DNA from: Blasia pusilla
Lineage: Eukaryota > Marchantiophyta > Marchantiopsida > Blasiales
DNA: 64,000 bases
Assembly (NCBI GenBank): GCA_050084515.1
Contig: CM114272.1
Coordinates: 13,888,001-13,952,000, forward strand
Direction: 5' to 3'
Below the pieces are notes generated by a model. The model saw only the letters and a list, made by a program, of their open reading frames with translations. It made no database searches and was not told the DNA's origin. Below, piece after piece: positions 32,101 through 46,109 of this stretch; position 1 is the stretch's first letter, and the number at the start of each line of letters is the position of its first letter. The translations under genes and the position numbers were made by a program.

Positions 32101-34888
32101 GAAGTTTTTCACACCTACCTGAGAAATCCAACTCCATAAACTCCCAAAGTAGCAAGATATGCAGCAAAGGTCAAAATAGTAGTTCCTACTAAAGCCCATC
32201 ACCTTGACTGAATCCACAGCAACTACAGATTAAATTGGTGAGTGAGATCATTTGCCAAGATTCTGTAGACTGGACAACCTTCTGTGACAGAAGTGGCAAT
32301 AAAAATATCAAGGTTTGGAATGACAACCAGACTTGCTTCGCAATAAGCTGATACCCCATGCAAATATATGTAAGTATGTATACTTACAAATCTTTCCATC
32401 AGCCTCACATTTCATGCCACATAAATAACATGTCCTTCTGAAGAAAAAGGTGTAAGGACAGATCTAGGAACTTAAAATATAGACGACAGGCCCCATATGG
32501 TTACAGGTATTATCTACCACCAACACAAGTTCGTGACCACAGATGTCACATCACATACCAGCCTAATGCTTCAGTAGACTTGAATACATTTGTGCATTTC
32601 ATCACTCTGACAGGTAGCAAATCACCACATTCCAACCTCCGCCTCTACAACAGAGCAAGGGATGGAGATGTGGCTGCAGGGATGTGGTTCAGGTCTAGAA
32701 AGAAACCGAAAAATTCATCACAGCCCTGTGTACTGCAATCTTCACAAACCTGTGTACGCAAAGATTATCGCTACCAACCCATAACTACCACCTGCAGTGG
32801 ATTCGACATGCCTCACACATGCTCTTCCACATCCGAGGAATGTGACAAGCATGAGGCACCAATGTCACATAATCTAGCCCTCAGCAGCCAGAGTTCACAC
32901 ATGCTGGAATATCATGACACATGCCATATCATCATCAGAACATGTATGTGAGATGAACATGATGATGTTCATCATGTACACATGGTATGTGCATCACGAT
33001 CCCCATAAAACCATGTCATGCATCATGCATCTACATCATTCACTCCACCCCATCCGCCCTGCCGAAATGCCATGCCACCGGATGCAGTTCTTGGAATATG
33101 ACGCAGCGGACTGAGATTCCACGGGCCTCTATGGGCGCCTGCCCTCGCATCGATCCCCTCCTGGAAACTTGCGCGCGTTATGCCCATAAGAATTCCAGGA
33201 CGATGTCCATTTCCTGACCCGAACGGTCATGCGGTGCCCCGCGACTATGGGTAAACACCATAGTCAGAGACTGTTCTCATTATGTACTGCCTGTCGTAGC
33301 CTCGCGACTATGGGTATACACACAGAGAGAGATGCAGGGGATTCGAAGGCGGGGGATGAGATGAGGCTGCTGCTCATGGGTAGCCATATTTACTACAGGT
33401 CAGCTGAGCGGAAGATGATTCAGGAGCCGGTTTCAGAACACTGAGAGAGGAGGAAGGCTTTGGGGAGAGGAATGAAGGGGGTTTACAGGGCCGCAACTGT
33501 GACATGAGAAGCTAATGGCTGGGAAAGTTATAGATGTCACGGAGATGCAAAAAATCGGTACCTGCAACCCAGGCGTGTCGGAAGCAATGAGCATGAGAAG
33601 CCCCTTCTCGATTTCCTGACCCATGGCGGCGTCTGCTCCCATGAGGGACTTCCCAGCACCTCCATTCGGATGACATGAAGTTGCTGTGAGGACGGAGGAT
33701 GAGACCTCTCCCACTGGCAGTGGAGAGTCGTCTAGCATGGAGCCGAACACGCTGCAAACGAGCGATCAAAAGCAAAAGGTGGACTGTGATTAAACGTCCA
33801 AGAATCCCTAATCAGAGCGTGAAACAGGACCGGGATCGCATGTTCATTCTCCCGATTGCGTCAATCTCTCTATGACAGAAGTAATCCCATGATGGGAACT
33901 TTGAGGGTTTAAGGATCGCTCACTTACTCGCTCCGAAGACGAAGCTGCCGGGCGATGGCACTGAGAGATGCTCTCGAAGCTTTCCCGAGACAACGGAAGA
34001 CTTCAGGCATGCCTGGTGGTGGAGCATCGACGTCCTCGAAACTGGATCTACAACGCACGGGAGGAGTTAAAACACGACTAGCGTTAAAGAGAGCCTTTCC
34101 TAAAACCCTTACGTACGACCATGGAACCCTCTTCTCCACCGGCCAGAGCACCTAATGCCTTCACGATCAGCAAAGAAATATCATACCTCACGCAATTACT
34201 TCAGCTCCTTCTAAAGAGACCTATTCCTGACTTTCCATGAAGTATATAACCTCCATACTTAGTGCAGCGCCTCGTTGGACTCAATTTCGAGCATCAGAGA
34301 TTCAACTTACCTTCCCGCACGATACAGATACAGGTCTCGAGATGGTGCAGCAACGTATCCGGTGGACTTGGTCCAATCCGTCCCACCCCAAGATGTTACG
34401 GTTCCTCCAGAGCTTGCTCGACTCCGGAAGTACAACTTGGCCGACTCCAGAGCACATCGTACAAGGGCTGCGTCTTCTCCACTCAACTCAATAACGGCTG
34501 CATTATGCCTTGCAAGAGAAAGTGAGAGGTTGTCGACAGTCCGCGTGTATACCCCAGAAGGAGCTCCATCTTCAGGTAGCATATCAGCCAGTTTGACCCG
34601 CGTAAGGCACATCGAACCCTCCGAAGAGTTCGTCATCCCAGACATATTATGTAGTGGAAGAGGATTCGACATAGCGATTGGAAGAGCGCCCTGCGGATTC
34701 GACAGAGGGAGGGCCAGAGAGAGATTAGAGGAAGCAGACCCTTGTCCGGAACCAGAAGCAGCGACTGCCTGCAAGTGGTTTGGAACAGATTGTGCTTGAT
34801 GTTGGTAGGTATTTCCTGGGCTGGCTGGCCTGAGCGCTTGAGATGGAGAAGCTCCGGGAGAAGGCATGGAGGGCATATGCATCGTCAT
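29164..34888 (-). CDS. PUB62/63-like U-box protein with 2OG-oxygenase-like region (12 coding exons, 628 aa)
   Basis: Joined exons (minus strand): 34888-34311, 34047-33928, 33751-33562, 32095-31926, 31719-31545, 31320-31262, 30927-30846, 30559-30502, 30285-30152, 29864-29739, 29562-29492, 29287-29164. Every junction is GT-AG and the total is 1,887 bases in one frame. The ATG at 34888 lies two bases after a TTTCAG acceptor, so a 5'-UTR intron is likely. Residues 1-190 are Pro/Ser-rich. Residues about 195-360 resemble the isopenicillin-N-synthase/2OG-oxygenase fold (GLLMLIASDTPGLQ, VGPGDLILLTGKALQHATAG) without an obvious HxD iron motif. Residues about 427-490 are a U-box (DPLTG, CGHSFGG, CNSCG, IPNLALRAA). 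Residues about 560-612 hold GNKRTPEKFVGRE and CLNGWYLLKTLDNGES. The U-box implies E3 ubiquitin ligase activity; substrate unknown. Confidence 0.88.
33243..33265. repeat. Small hairpin in intron 3 of the U-box gene
   Basis: GACTATGG and CCATAGTC form an 8-bp stem around a 7-base loop. CGCGACTATGGGTA occurs again at about 33303-33316. Confidence 0.7.
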
Positions 34889-36400
34889 TGCTGAAACATT
34901 CACAAAATTTCTGAGTTAACTATACAAACCTGGGAAGGGCAGTGGGAGGGCTTGTGCGACGCGAGAAAGAAAATAACAGCTAAGATAGCTTGACCAGCAG
35001 ACAGGAGGGGAGAACATGCACACATGTGTGCAAAAGACATTACCAACACATCAAGAAACCACTCGAAAGAAATCCGTGTGGCACACGGAAGAAAATGGGA
35101 CGGCAAAATTTTGTTTGGCTACCAACTCCTAGGTGAAGTAAGTTCACGCCATCCCAAAAGCAACGAAGGACGCTGGGGACACTGGCGGGCACACCTCGGG
35201 GCCTCAGGCAGGGGCCAGGAACTCTCGAAGGAACGCCATATTCACACCAACGAAGGCCCAAGACAGACCAAGAAAAACGTCCAAAGAAGTTCCCGATGCT
35301 CCATCGTCGGTGGCAAATCGAACCTCCTACCCCAATTCACATTGACCTCCTATTCGGTCAACTCTAAAAGTGTCTAACCGAAGTATAAACCCCGTTTGTG
35401 ATCTTTCGAACTGGCAGACCTCTTCGTTGTAAAACCTTACGCTCCCACGCTTCACAGCTACCCTGTGGCGCCACCGTTGAGGTCAGAAGCGCAGCCGAAC
35501 TTCCAAGACGCGGAGAATTCACTCATGGCTCCGCTGTGCACAACAACCTAAGATGAGCTCCGGTGAAACCCGGACAGCCGCGGTAAACCTAAAACGATTT
35601 CCTTCACCGCGCCCACGGCAGGAGACAATTCCGCTCCGAGAAAATCCCCCGATTCGCTTCACTCCGAAAACCCCCGCAGAGCAGGTCAAAAGCTGCAGGA
35701 AGAAACACAACACGGGCCCCCGCCCGAAACCTTCGTGCGCGCAGAAAGCTGTCAACCATAGACGCCACCGCTGCGATATCCTCTCGACTTGCTGCTAATC
35801 ATCATCGCACACTGCTGGCCACCATCGGACCTCACTCCGCCGTAAACCTCGCCAACCCGCCAACCCGCCAAACCGCCAGAACTCGGTCAATTCTTCCGTC
35901 TTTACCTCTGTGTCACTCACAACCGCATTGGCGGCGATAAACAGGCGAGAGACGAGTGTCGACTTCGGAACTCCTGCGCTCTACAGGGCCCCCGGCGAGC
36001 TCCATACCGATCGCCCACACGGCATTTCTCCTAACGCTTGGATTTCCGCAGTCAGCGTTCGCTCGCGGATTCCAAAGGTTTGTCGATCCATTGTCGAATG
36101 GATGGGGAGGAAAAAAAAAACGGAGGTGAGCTCTGATCGCTCATTCCCGCCTGCCTGCATGCGCGGCACATGCCCCGAATTGCTTGAATGGCGCCGGCGC
36201 GGCTCTGCATGCTTGCATGCATCCATGCATCATGCCTTCACGCCACGCAACATCCATCATCATCGTCGATGCGGACATGAGGCGCCGGGGGCCATCCATG
36301 AGCATAACTGACACATTACATCACCGTCATGGCTATCATGATCGCATCATGCACTCAATGTGCGCATACCGCCATCATCATGCTTATCATAGTTAGCTCA
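34889..36400 (-). promoter_or_regulatory. 5' region of the U-box gene, GC-rich, with tandem E2F-type sites
   Basis: This region should hold the 5' UTR (with an intron ending at 34891) and the promoter. It is richer in CG than its surroundings. Two adjacent TTGGCGGG sites (minus strand, 35871-35864 and 35863-35856) match the E2F consensus TTSSCGSS, and a third, imperfect one follows. A donor for the 5'-UTR intron cannot be chosen with confidence. Direct ATGC-rich words (GCATGCATCCATGCATCATG-like) occur at about 36205-36236. Confidence 0.5.
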
Positions 36401-39400
36401 AGAAAAGGGCTTCCGTCTAGGGTTTGAACCAACAAACAAGTTATCCCCCATCCATTAATTTTTCAAGGGTTGTTTTAGTTTTAATGGTGAAGGTTGTTAG
36501 GCAATGGAACAAAGATGCACTCAATGGCCCTTCTCAATCGGCCCCACAAAAAAAAAAATTATTCCAATCAAACCCCCCCCTCTATGAACTGCACCCCATC
36601 GGCGATATGGTGTGACCTCTAGGTATGTTCTTTTCCCTAGTTCTTATGTAGGTATATCAAACTCTTGTAGGATAACTTGAGTTTGATGTGAATTACTACC
36701 CGGACAGAATATAGTTCCAAACCTTATGACCAGACAGAACAAGAACCACTCCACCATCTCCCTAAGTCCGCGAGGAGGCACGTGGTTCCCAATTGATGCC
36801 TACAAAAGAAATCATGATCCAAAAGATCAAATTGGTCTCTAGGTCCTATAGTCCATATTCGTAATGGAGGATTGTGAGTGCAAAACTTAGAGTCAGGTTG
36901 GTCTCCATGGCCTTGTAGTGCATGTCCGTAATAGAGTCATGTTACAGACTCGAGATGCAATTGGATTGCGTTTTCTGCAATCAGACGCATTTCCATCTCT
37001 CTGAACTACATGCAAATATGTTCAAATGACTTCCAGGTTGGTTTAGGCGCAATTGTGTTTAGGGTCCTAAGAAATTGCACTATGTATTCAAACCTACGCA
37101 TAGTTTGCGTATTTCTTGTATTACCACTTCAGGAGCGCGTGAAGGGGGATTCCATCATGCCGAACAAATTAGATATCTTCTACAATTTGGAGATTGTAAA
37201 GTTCCCTTTGAATTATGGATCCGTATGCCCCCATATTTGTCATTCCCAATGTTCAAATTCGTAGAAGTACGACCCCCACCTCAAAATTGGCCTAGAGAGT
37301 CTATGGCATACTATTATAAATCATGTGCAGTCCACATATAAGCCATGGGACGATCCCTTGGTATTTACTTGACCTAGTTTCTTCTATTCCTCATCGTGAA
37401 GAACAATAGGTTAACTAATCGGGCAAAGTTCTGCCACTTGTTAGCGACGGTCATGGGATGATTGAGATATCTTGGTAAAACCCAAGGCTGGCCTAGTTAC
37501 TTATTACATTGGGGGGCGATTGAGACACGCGATTACCCAAGGAGGCAGTTGAGTCAATGTTTGGGTAATGGAAAGCACTTGAGCCTACTAGGGGATGTCA
37601 TTCATATGCCCAATACATTTCTCTTCATGTATATCCCCCATATGGAGAAACAAGTATCTATATGAAATGCCCTTTTGGTATAGATCCTATGGACGAATTT
37701 CTTGGTAGCAAGTAAGGCGAAGATAACAATTGTGAAGTTTATTTTTAAAAGCTCTTACATGTTTTATAAAATTATGTACAGAAAGCCACATCAAACATAC
37801 CTTAGGGTATGAGGATCCTACTCGGATGGCCCAACATTGATATGCCCCATTGTTTCTTCAAAGGCATGAGAATCATTAAGAAGTCCTACACATAGTGGAT
37901 AGAGTTCTTAGTTTAACTTTCAAGAGGCACGATGTCTATTATGAAGGCTCCAAGTCATAAAGGGAGATTTAGGCATTGCTCTATAGAGAATAGAGAGAGG
38001 AAGTATATACTGGCACAGTCGAAGAGTCAAATCCATATAATAGATGGAATAATATATTATTGTCACAATAAGATGAGTCATTTGGGTCTCCAAAATGTTT
38101 GGATGGAAACAATTGGATTTAAAATAAAAGCAACCGTAAAAAGGAAACATAGAAGAGGCTAGGGAAGAGGCAAGTTGCTTTATTACACAAAATATAACAT
38201 TTTACACATCTCAAAATATTACATCGATGAATTGTCCATTATCATAATCCAAAACAAGTATCTTGGACAAGAGCCATTCCAAAAAAATGAAAAATAATGG
38301 AAAATGCCTCAAAGTTGGATTGGGGGGTGGGTGTCATTTGGTTGCCACATGACTTACGGTAATAAGAACACATCTTCACATGCATCAAATGGATTCCTTT
38401 TCCAATCTTCCCACACCTTCATATGTTTGCCCTACGATAATCCCCTCCTAGATTCCAACTTTTGTACTCTTCATTGACTTGTAATTAAAGAGCCTTATGC
38501 TGTTTTCTTTGTGAGTAAGAGACTTTGGATGGATCTCCAAAACTCAATTAATAGCACTTCTTGTGAGAATCAATAAGTGAAGCTTGGTTTTGTGCTCTTC
38601 AATAATGCTTGCCTCTGTTAGTTCATAATGCATCTCCCTTAGTTAGTTTGTCTTTTAACCCTTGATCAATATGTCCTTATTGCTCATCCTTGCCAAAGCA
38701 CAACAACTAATTCCTTAATGTCCTCCTGATCATATATTATCCAAACTTCAACATGGCAAAAATAAACTCATGGTTAATTCCGAGAAAAAAATGTGTATGT
38801 AGGCATATTTTCATTCCCTAGGTTATAACTCTTAATCTTGTCTCTAATGTACTACCATTTCCATCTTTTTGTGTGTGTTATTTGAAAGCTTTATAGATCC
38901 CTTATCCATCATATTATTCCATTTCTCTTTTTCTTGTATGTAACCCCTTCTATAGCGGAACAAAGAGTATCATCAAGACACTTTCAAAGAAATCATACAT
39001 TGAGCCCATTAGGTCAAGGATGATTTGTTGAGGCGTAGGGTAACATGAAGGTTTCCCCTTTGTTTGGGTTTATTACGAGCTTATTTGCCAAGCTTGCTAT
39101 TTTGAGAGAGTTGGCTTTCTATTTGTAATAATCTTGTTCTCTATCCTCTTCTAGAGTAGTGAAGTGTTGGTTGTCCAATCCAACCTTTGAGAGCCTCCAA
39201 AGCATGCATGGCTTCCTTTTTGGGTGAGGCATCAAAACTCTCAACAAAAACAAGATGAAAGAACAAATCACAACATGTGCAGTCTAATCAATAGGAAAAG
39301 AGAGTGAAGTGGAAGATGATGACAAAAAATGGATGGAAATTATATAAAAAATATATGTCTTTCGTCAAAACATAGGACAAGAGAACGTGATTTTTCTATG

Positions 39401-42400
39401 TTTTTGTAAATCATAGAACTTGCAAAATACTAACAAAAGACTCACAAGTCACTCAACCACGAATATACTCGCTAATCCAAAGAACTATGAGTTCCTTTTA
39501 AGAGTCCTTAGACTCACACATAATTGCGAGTAATTGAATAGAATTTTGGGTAATTGTGATATAATTACAAAAACTTGAAAAATGTATTCACAAAAATGCT
39601 AAAGATAGGCTTTCAGTCGTCAAAAGTTACCCTTAAGGATATATGACGATTTGTTTCTAGTGAGTCTCATCCAACCATAGAATCATGCATACAAGAGGTT
39701 TATCTCAACTTTGCTTAAGGCAACGTTATCTCATTTAGCACACCATCAATATGCATACGCTCAAGCAACCTCTAACGCACCATATCGATGAATCAAAAAA
39801 GCATTCAGCATGTTGAAGTAGGTCTAATAGCTCCACATCCTTTTAGGCGGGGAGGGAGATTGCACTCCATTCAAGATTCCACCACCACAAGCAGTTTAAG
39901 TGGATACGGTGAGAGAGGATATGGTGGATGATGCGGCTCACACGTGGCTAGAGTGATTGTTTATGAGCATACTCGTCTTCTCATGATTATTTATCTTTGA
40001 ACATCCAACGATACCAAAGGCAAAGGATTCCTTCACCATGTTGCAAGAAATTCAAGAGATATAAGCCAAAGCGTGATATGCGGGTGGATCCACCAAACCC
40101 CCATCGATTCATAGAAAATCCAAACATTGATACATGGGGAATTCCACAATATAGGAAATATTTAAGGGGATTGCATATAGACAATGACCAATAATTTCAT
40201 ATTTAATCATCATCATCCCATGATAATTATTGGTTGGCAACTTGTGTAGAAGGCATATGCATGAGGATATTGCAGAGTACAAGGCTTGGATGTTGATGAA
40301 ACCGACACCCACAAATCATAACTTCGCTTGTTGAAGAATGATTCAAAGACAAAAGTTGCCATCCGTTGGAAATCTTATGATAGTTTGGAAGTGTTTTGTG
40401 GATTTTATGTGAGAGTTTTGCAATTGGATTGTGGTTTTTGAGACTTGCAAAATCATCACATCAATTTTAGAATTGTCTTACATAAAAATCAAAATTATGG
40501 CAGAAGCTCAAAGGCTTCGTACTTGTCAATTCTTCATCATGCTTGATTGTAAAAACTCAGCAACCAAGAAAGTTTTTCAATTTAAGTACCATTGTAAGCA
40601 CATGATGGAAATATATAAAAAATCTTTAAGAGCTGCAAAAATTATTTGCTTGAAGTAATTGCAAAATGTTGGCACATCAAATATCTAATGAAATTTTAAG
40701 TAATTATTTAAAATCAAAAAACCCTCCCAATGTTTTATTCTTTCATTCTTTGTTGTTGGAATTACATGCCCTCTCTTTACTTGCCTACACGAGCCTCTCC
40801 AATCTATGACTTGGCACATTGCACAAATATTAATGTATTATTAATATTGCTAGCTCTCAATAAAGGTAGAAGAATATAAGAACATTGCATGTAATTTTTT
40901 CCATCTTTGAAAATTTTAATTTTTTTCATAATCCAAGTTTTTTTATATTATAATTCTTACTATGTGTATCATCTAAGAGATTCACACAAGTACACTATAA
41001 TTTTTATCCAATAAAATAAATTCTCTTACTTAGACAAAACTCTAGATATACTAAAAAAAACTTTCAAAATATGGAAAAAAATCAATGCAAAATATTTGTA
41101 TATTATAAAATCATATGAGGCATAGAAAAATTAGAAAACACTTAGTGCATTGTAAAAATGTTCAATGAGTAATCACTATATAAGAGGTATGCCTTGTAAA
41201 CTCAGTGGAAGCACTTCATTATGCAATCCATACACGCACCGAACCTACGAATATTCCCCACTCTATAAAGAATAGTCAACTTTGTCTAGATTTTTCACTA
41301 ATACTCTCCACATAAATAATATCTAATCTTACTATTTGAGTACAAGATAGTATTGTAATTATGTGTTTCAACAATGATATAACCTATTGAGACCAGAAAT
41401 TCGAATAAGAAAAGGTATTGTAATTGAAATATTTCCCTACTCCATTTGTTGGGATCTAAAGAGAGGTTATAAATATAAATATTTTGAAACTTCCACAAAA
41501 CTTATGATACATTTCTCTATCTTTATATCAATAATATCTTAGGATATGCTCATGAAAATTAATTTGATCAATATTTACGGTGAGATACATCTCATCCCTT
41601 GAAAATATGTATTATATACAATATTAAATAGATAGAATGAAAATAATTAGAGTATTATAATTTAGATATTTTCATCCTATTGAAAATTCTTTTAAAAGGA
41701 GTTAAAGAGCCTTAAATTTTCCATCCCTAACTATTGTTTTCATACTCAAAATCAATCTAAATTTTCATTTTTAACCTCTTTTTCTTAGCATTATATATGC
41801 ACTTCCCGCATAACTTATGATGGAAATACCTTAATGTTGTTTCTCAACTTTTATGCACCCCCATTCTTTAAATTCTACTTATCCCCATCTCTTCCTTGTA
41901 ATGAAAATCCACACTTCCTCTTCAATGTAATTTTTTTAATATATTATAATTAAAAATATTCCCCATATAAATTTAAATAATTGAAATTTGTTTAGAAATC
42001 ATTCATTTCATGATAGGAAAAGTGTCATGTTATAAACTCATCATCATGAAGGAAAACCTTTTGATATTAGAAATTAACTACTTAATATATATATATATAT
42101 GGCATGATATTTATGTATATCTTTCTTCTATTACTAATTACCCTTGATTCTCATCATTGGAAATTTGGAAAAAAATGACTACTTAATAACGAGAAATAGA
42201 TTATGTATATGACAAATATGGACTTTTCAAAACATCTAGTCCAAGTATTATCAACCAAGTAACTTAGACATATGGGACTAGTATTCCATCCTCAAGATGA
42301 AATATAAAATCTAAATATTCTTAATATAATCTGCTTAATATTTCTAATATATGTATGACTTAAAATATTTGGATTTATAGTTTAAAATATTATGGTGTGC

Positions 42401-44835
42401 TTCAAAAATGATATGTTTAATGTAGAATTATATGTATTTTTAAAGAACTACATAAAAAATTTTATCATAATAATGAAAATTTGAATTTATGAATTCCAAT
42501 TAGACAACTATATTAGAATTTATATAATTAAAAGAGGATGGGGTTTGAGAACCCCTTCCTCCAATGATGACATGTATTTATTTTGGCCTCCTCTCGGGAT
42601 GAGGCGTGTGACATAGAGTTAAATTAATATAACATAACTTAAATTAACGAACAAGATGCCTTTCTCATGGGTGATTCTCACCCATGCATAACACAATCAT
42701 ATTATTAGTCATCTCTATAAAGGATTTTTCATATTATTCTCTCCAATTACTTTCATATCTCTAGTATTAAAAAATGTTTATCATTAGGACATGTTGAAGC
42801 TTTTATGGGTCTTATATGTTTCCTATTTCTACGCTAAGAGTTTCTTCCATTTTTTTATGGAGAAATATATCTATCTTCTTATTATTTCGTATTCTACATT
42901 TATCATCCATCTTCATTGTCGTAATCTTTGTTTTAACTTCTTCATTAGCAATTTTATTCTCATACTAGTAACAAAAGACATTGTGCATTACATATGGAAT
43001 TTAAACCCTTACATAGATGTTATGAATACAATGAGGGATGACTTTTATTTAAACTTTTCAATATAAACTAGAAATAAACATAAATTTAGATAGAAAATGT
43101 ATATTTCATAAATAAAAAATAATTAATATTGAATAAAATAGGAAGGGAACTTATAAGCAAGGATCGCACATAGCAATGAATAATTTTTTTTAGGAAACTT
43201 AGGAGAAGTAAATTTCATGAAGAAAAACATATTTTGCAAATGAAATCATCCAATGGCTAAAAGGATGCGACATAATAGAGAATATACATTATATTTACTT
43301 TCAATTTATCTTAAAACCCATAAAAGATATGATTATTCTGAATTTTTTTACTATATTATATGAAATTTAGAAGGATACGGGTTTGGTGAACATTTGTTTT
43401 CTTCCACTTCCTTCATATGAATTACAATGAAAATTGATGGAATCATAATTAAATAAGAGATTGAAATTTTTCCCATGATATTTGAATTCAAATGATCCTA
43501 ATATGAACAAAAAAGATTTGCCGTTGGGGATGGATTTCTATTTAAGATAATAGATCATCTTAAAACAAAAGAGAAAAAATATGAAGATGGTAAGAGTTAT
43601 ACAAAATACATTTACAGTTATTGTTGAAATATGAACGTTAATGCCTAAACTATTATATATGTAATGGTTTTATGGGAAAATGTGTGATGATTTACCATAT
43701 ACTAGAATTTTCACTAATTTTAGCATAAATTTTAATCTTAAGAGAAAAAAATATATAAAAAGAAAAAAAAGATTGAAAATGACTTTAGATGATTATCTTC
43801 ATGTTGTAGTCATGGAGATAATATAGGTTATATTTCTCTACATTCTCATATTCACTACTTCATCTAGATCTATAATTAAATATATACAAAATGGTAATGT
43901 TGGACTCATATAACAATTCATTATAACAATTCATTACAAGGGTCGTAGCCAAAATATCATTTGTATTATTATTGGAGAGTGGTTTATATATTTAAAAATG
44001 CACGTATACATGCTGAAAAACTAATCATGGGCACCCAAAATATATTTTTCATAGGAAGAGCAACAAGATTTATTTTTTAAATTTGTGGGCAATATTTAAT
44101 TACTCTTATGCAAAGCAAGCATTATACTCTAGTAGTTCCAAATTTTGTTATGTGCCAAGACGATGCAGGGCCCAAGATCGCATACTCGAAGCCCTAGGTA
44201 AAAAATTCTATAAAGTATTTCAACCCGTAAACAATACTTTCTTGTTGCCCAAATACCATGTATGAAGCGTTGGAGCTCCTTAAAGAATCAAGAAGTTGTC
44301 CTTTGATAACAATATTAATGAGTTCAACTACATTGAATTAGGTAATTCAAAAATGTCATATCTTATGTCAGAAGAAAACTTGTCAAGGAGTTGAGTAATT
44401 TTTAGTCAAGAGATTGAGAAGAGTAGTAGACACGTCTCATAAAAGTCAAAGATCTAAGGTTTTAATGAGCAAAAAACACCAAGCTTGACAAGATGCAAAC
44501 ACACATAGCATAGAAATGTAATATCCAAGGTTTGAATAAATGAATAATGTAGATATTTTAAAGATATTTATAAAAAAACAAAGCACACAAATGTACTAGA
44601 AATAAGTGAAATACATGACACACTTCCGTAATGTGATTGTGAGTAAAAAATTGTGAGAAGCCAAACTATTAGGAGAAAGGATCATGTATTCTTGTGAATG
44701 AGTTTAATTAACTACAAAGAGTTTAGCATGAAAACTATAAAACCTGAGAATAATTGCACAAATGACATCATTTCTAACTCTAAATTGGATGACGTATGCC
44801 TACTCCTTGGATGTTAGTGTTGTATATAATGAAAC
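36401..44835. other. AT-rich intergenic DNA, no gene recognised
   Basis: Only short frames without known domains occur. There is a (TA)n run at 42084-42101, many A/T homopolymers, and a degenerate Helitron-like copy at about 42530-42706. I see no rRNA or tRNA gene and no organellar insertion that I can recognise. Confidence 0.55.
42530..42706 (+). mobile_element. Degenerate copy of the small Helitron-like repeat
   Basis: It shares AAAAGAGGATGGGGTTT..GAACCCC.TCCTC with the 177-bp Helitron at 62128 and has a related CTCACCCATGCAT end followed by TTATTAGTC. The terminal hairpin is damaged. Confidence 0.45.
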
Positions 44836-45802
44836 CTTGCATTGAGCAAATCACGCTTTCTACTAATCTACATCCAAACAGACTTACGTTAAGCATAGTT
44901 AATATTATCCAACCTTGCGTTTCACGAGTCTTGATCGCGGATACCCTTTAAGCTCAACCCATCTAGATGGGGGAGATTGTAACCTAACCCCTCACTCCTC
45001 CAATAGAGACAATTCATTCAAGACTTGGGGCATACTTCCTTGATGATCTATAAACTTGAAATGGCTAGTATGCCTAACAGTCCTAACTGCCTAATGAACC
45101 TCAAATAAGCCTCTAATCCTGACTTAGTATATGAGTCAGGGATCAAGGTCTAAGGTTGGTGTCTATGACTGGTTCATTTCGACTTGGCTTAGTGTCAAAA
45201 CTCCAATCTCTCAATCTATCCCCTGCCCTTGGTTCACTTCCATGCTTTTCAAGGTGGGGTTGAAGTTCCAAACATCCTTGGAGATCCTAACGCTTACATA
45301 TAGTTCTAGAGATTCTCATCCCCTCCCTATATTTAGTAAAATTCTAATGTGCCGCTCCTTGTGGCCCTCAACCCAACTATTCTTATGATAGTTTATAGAT
45401 GGTTTCTAGATCTATATTTATGCATTTTTCTCAATTTTATATGCATTGGAATTTATTCTTACAGGCTTTCCAATGTCACCTTATTCATCCCAAATGCACA
45501 TTGGGTCTAGCTGTTATGACCTCAAACATCGAAAACCCCCAAATGGTCTACTAAGTTCCAAGCCAAGTTGTTATCCCCTTGGCGTCCAACTCTTGTGGGA
45601 CTTGAGCTCTTCTCAAGCCCCGCTCGACATTTGGTCTTACTTTACTAAGTAATGAACCTAATTATTTCATACATTCATGAAGGCTTGTTTCTTGATTTTG
45701 CAACTTATGTCTCACTCATGAGACTCGATGCGCTTCCATCCTAGTGTGAGTCCACTAGAGTTTTGATGTTCCATGTTCGCGAGTGTTTGGTTATGAGGGT
45801 CA
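44836..45802 (-). repeat. Solo-LTR-like copy of the chromovirus LTR
   Basis: The sequence is alignable by eye to 18148-19176 in several blocks. These include GGCCCTCAACCC, TCCAATG..CCAAATG, GTGAGTCCACT.GAGTT.TGATGTTCC and GTTTGGTTATGAGGGT near its start (TGACCCTCATAAC on the minus strand at 45802). It is strongly diverged and AT-shifted, so an old copy. No internal element sequence adjoins. Confidence 0.6.
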
Positions 45803-46109
45803 TAATATTAGAGGCTTGATATTGAAAATATAACTTCCAGTTTATTCTAATGACATATCCCACTTCTATATTCCCATTGATTTTTTGAGATCTCATATCC
45901 ACAAATTACTTATACTTGCTTCACAAAGGAGTCACAATATTACAAACTCAACACTTTTAGAGAAGATAATTTGGCGCTTAGGATTATCAATTTGCAAGTT
46001 TGAGGTAGCCAAAAGGGTTGTGTTTTTAAACTTTTAGTTGACTCACACTGTGGTGACCATCAAAGCTAAACATGCAACAATGTGTAAGATTATAAATCTA
46101 GCAGACTTA

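Noticed and set aside
34889-34903. Start of the U-box protein at 34903
   Set aside because: The codon there is GTG, and the stretch contains a TTTCAG splice acceptor just before the ATG at 34888.
36990-37660. Possible organellar DNA insertion
   Set aside because: No recognisable plastid or mitochondrial gene sequence is present.
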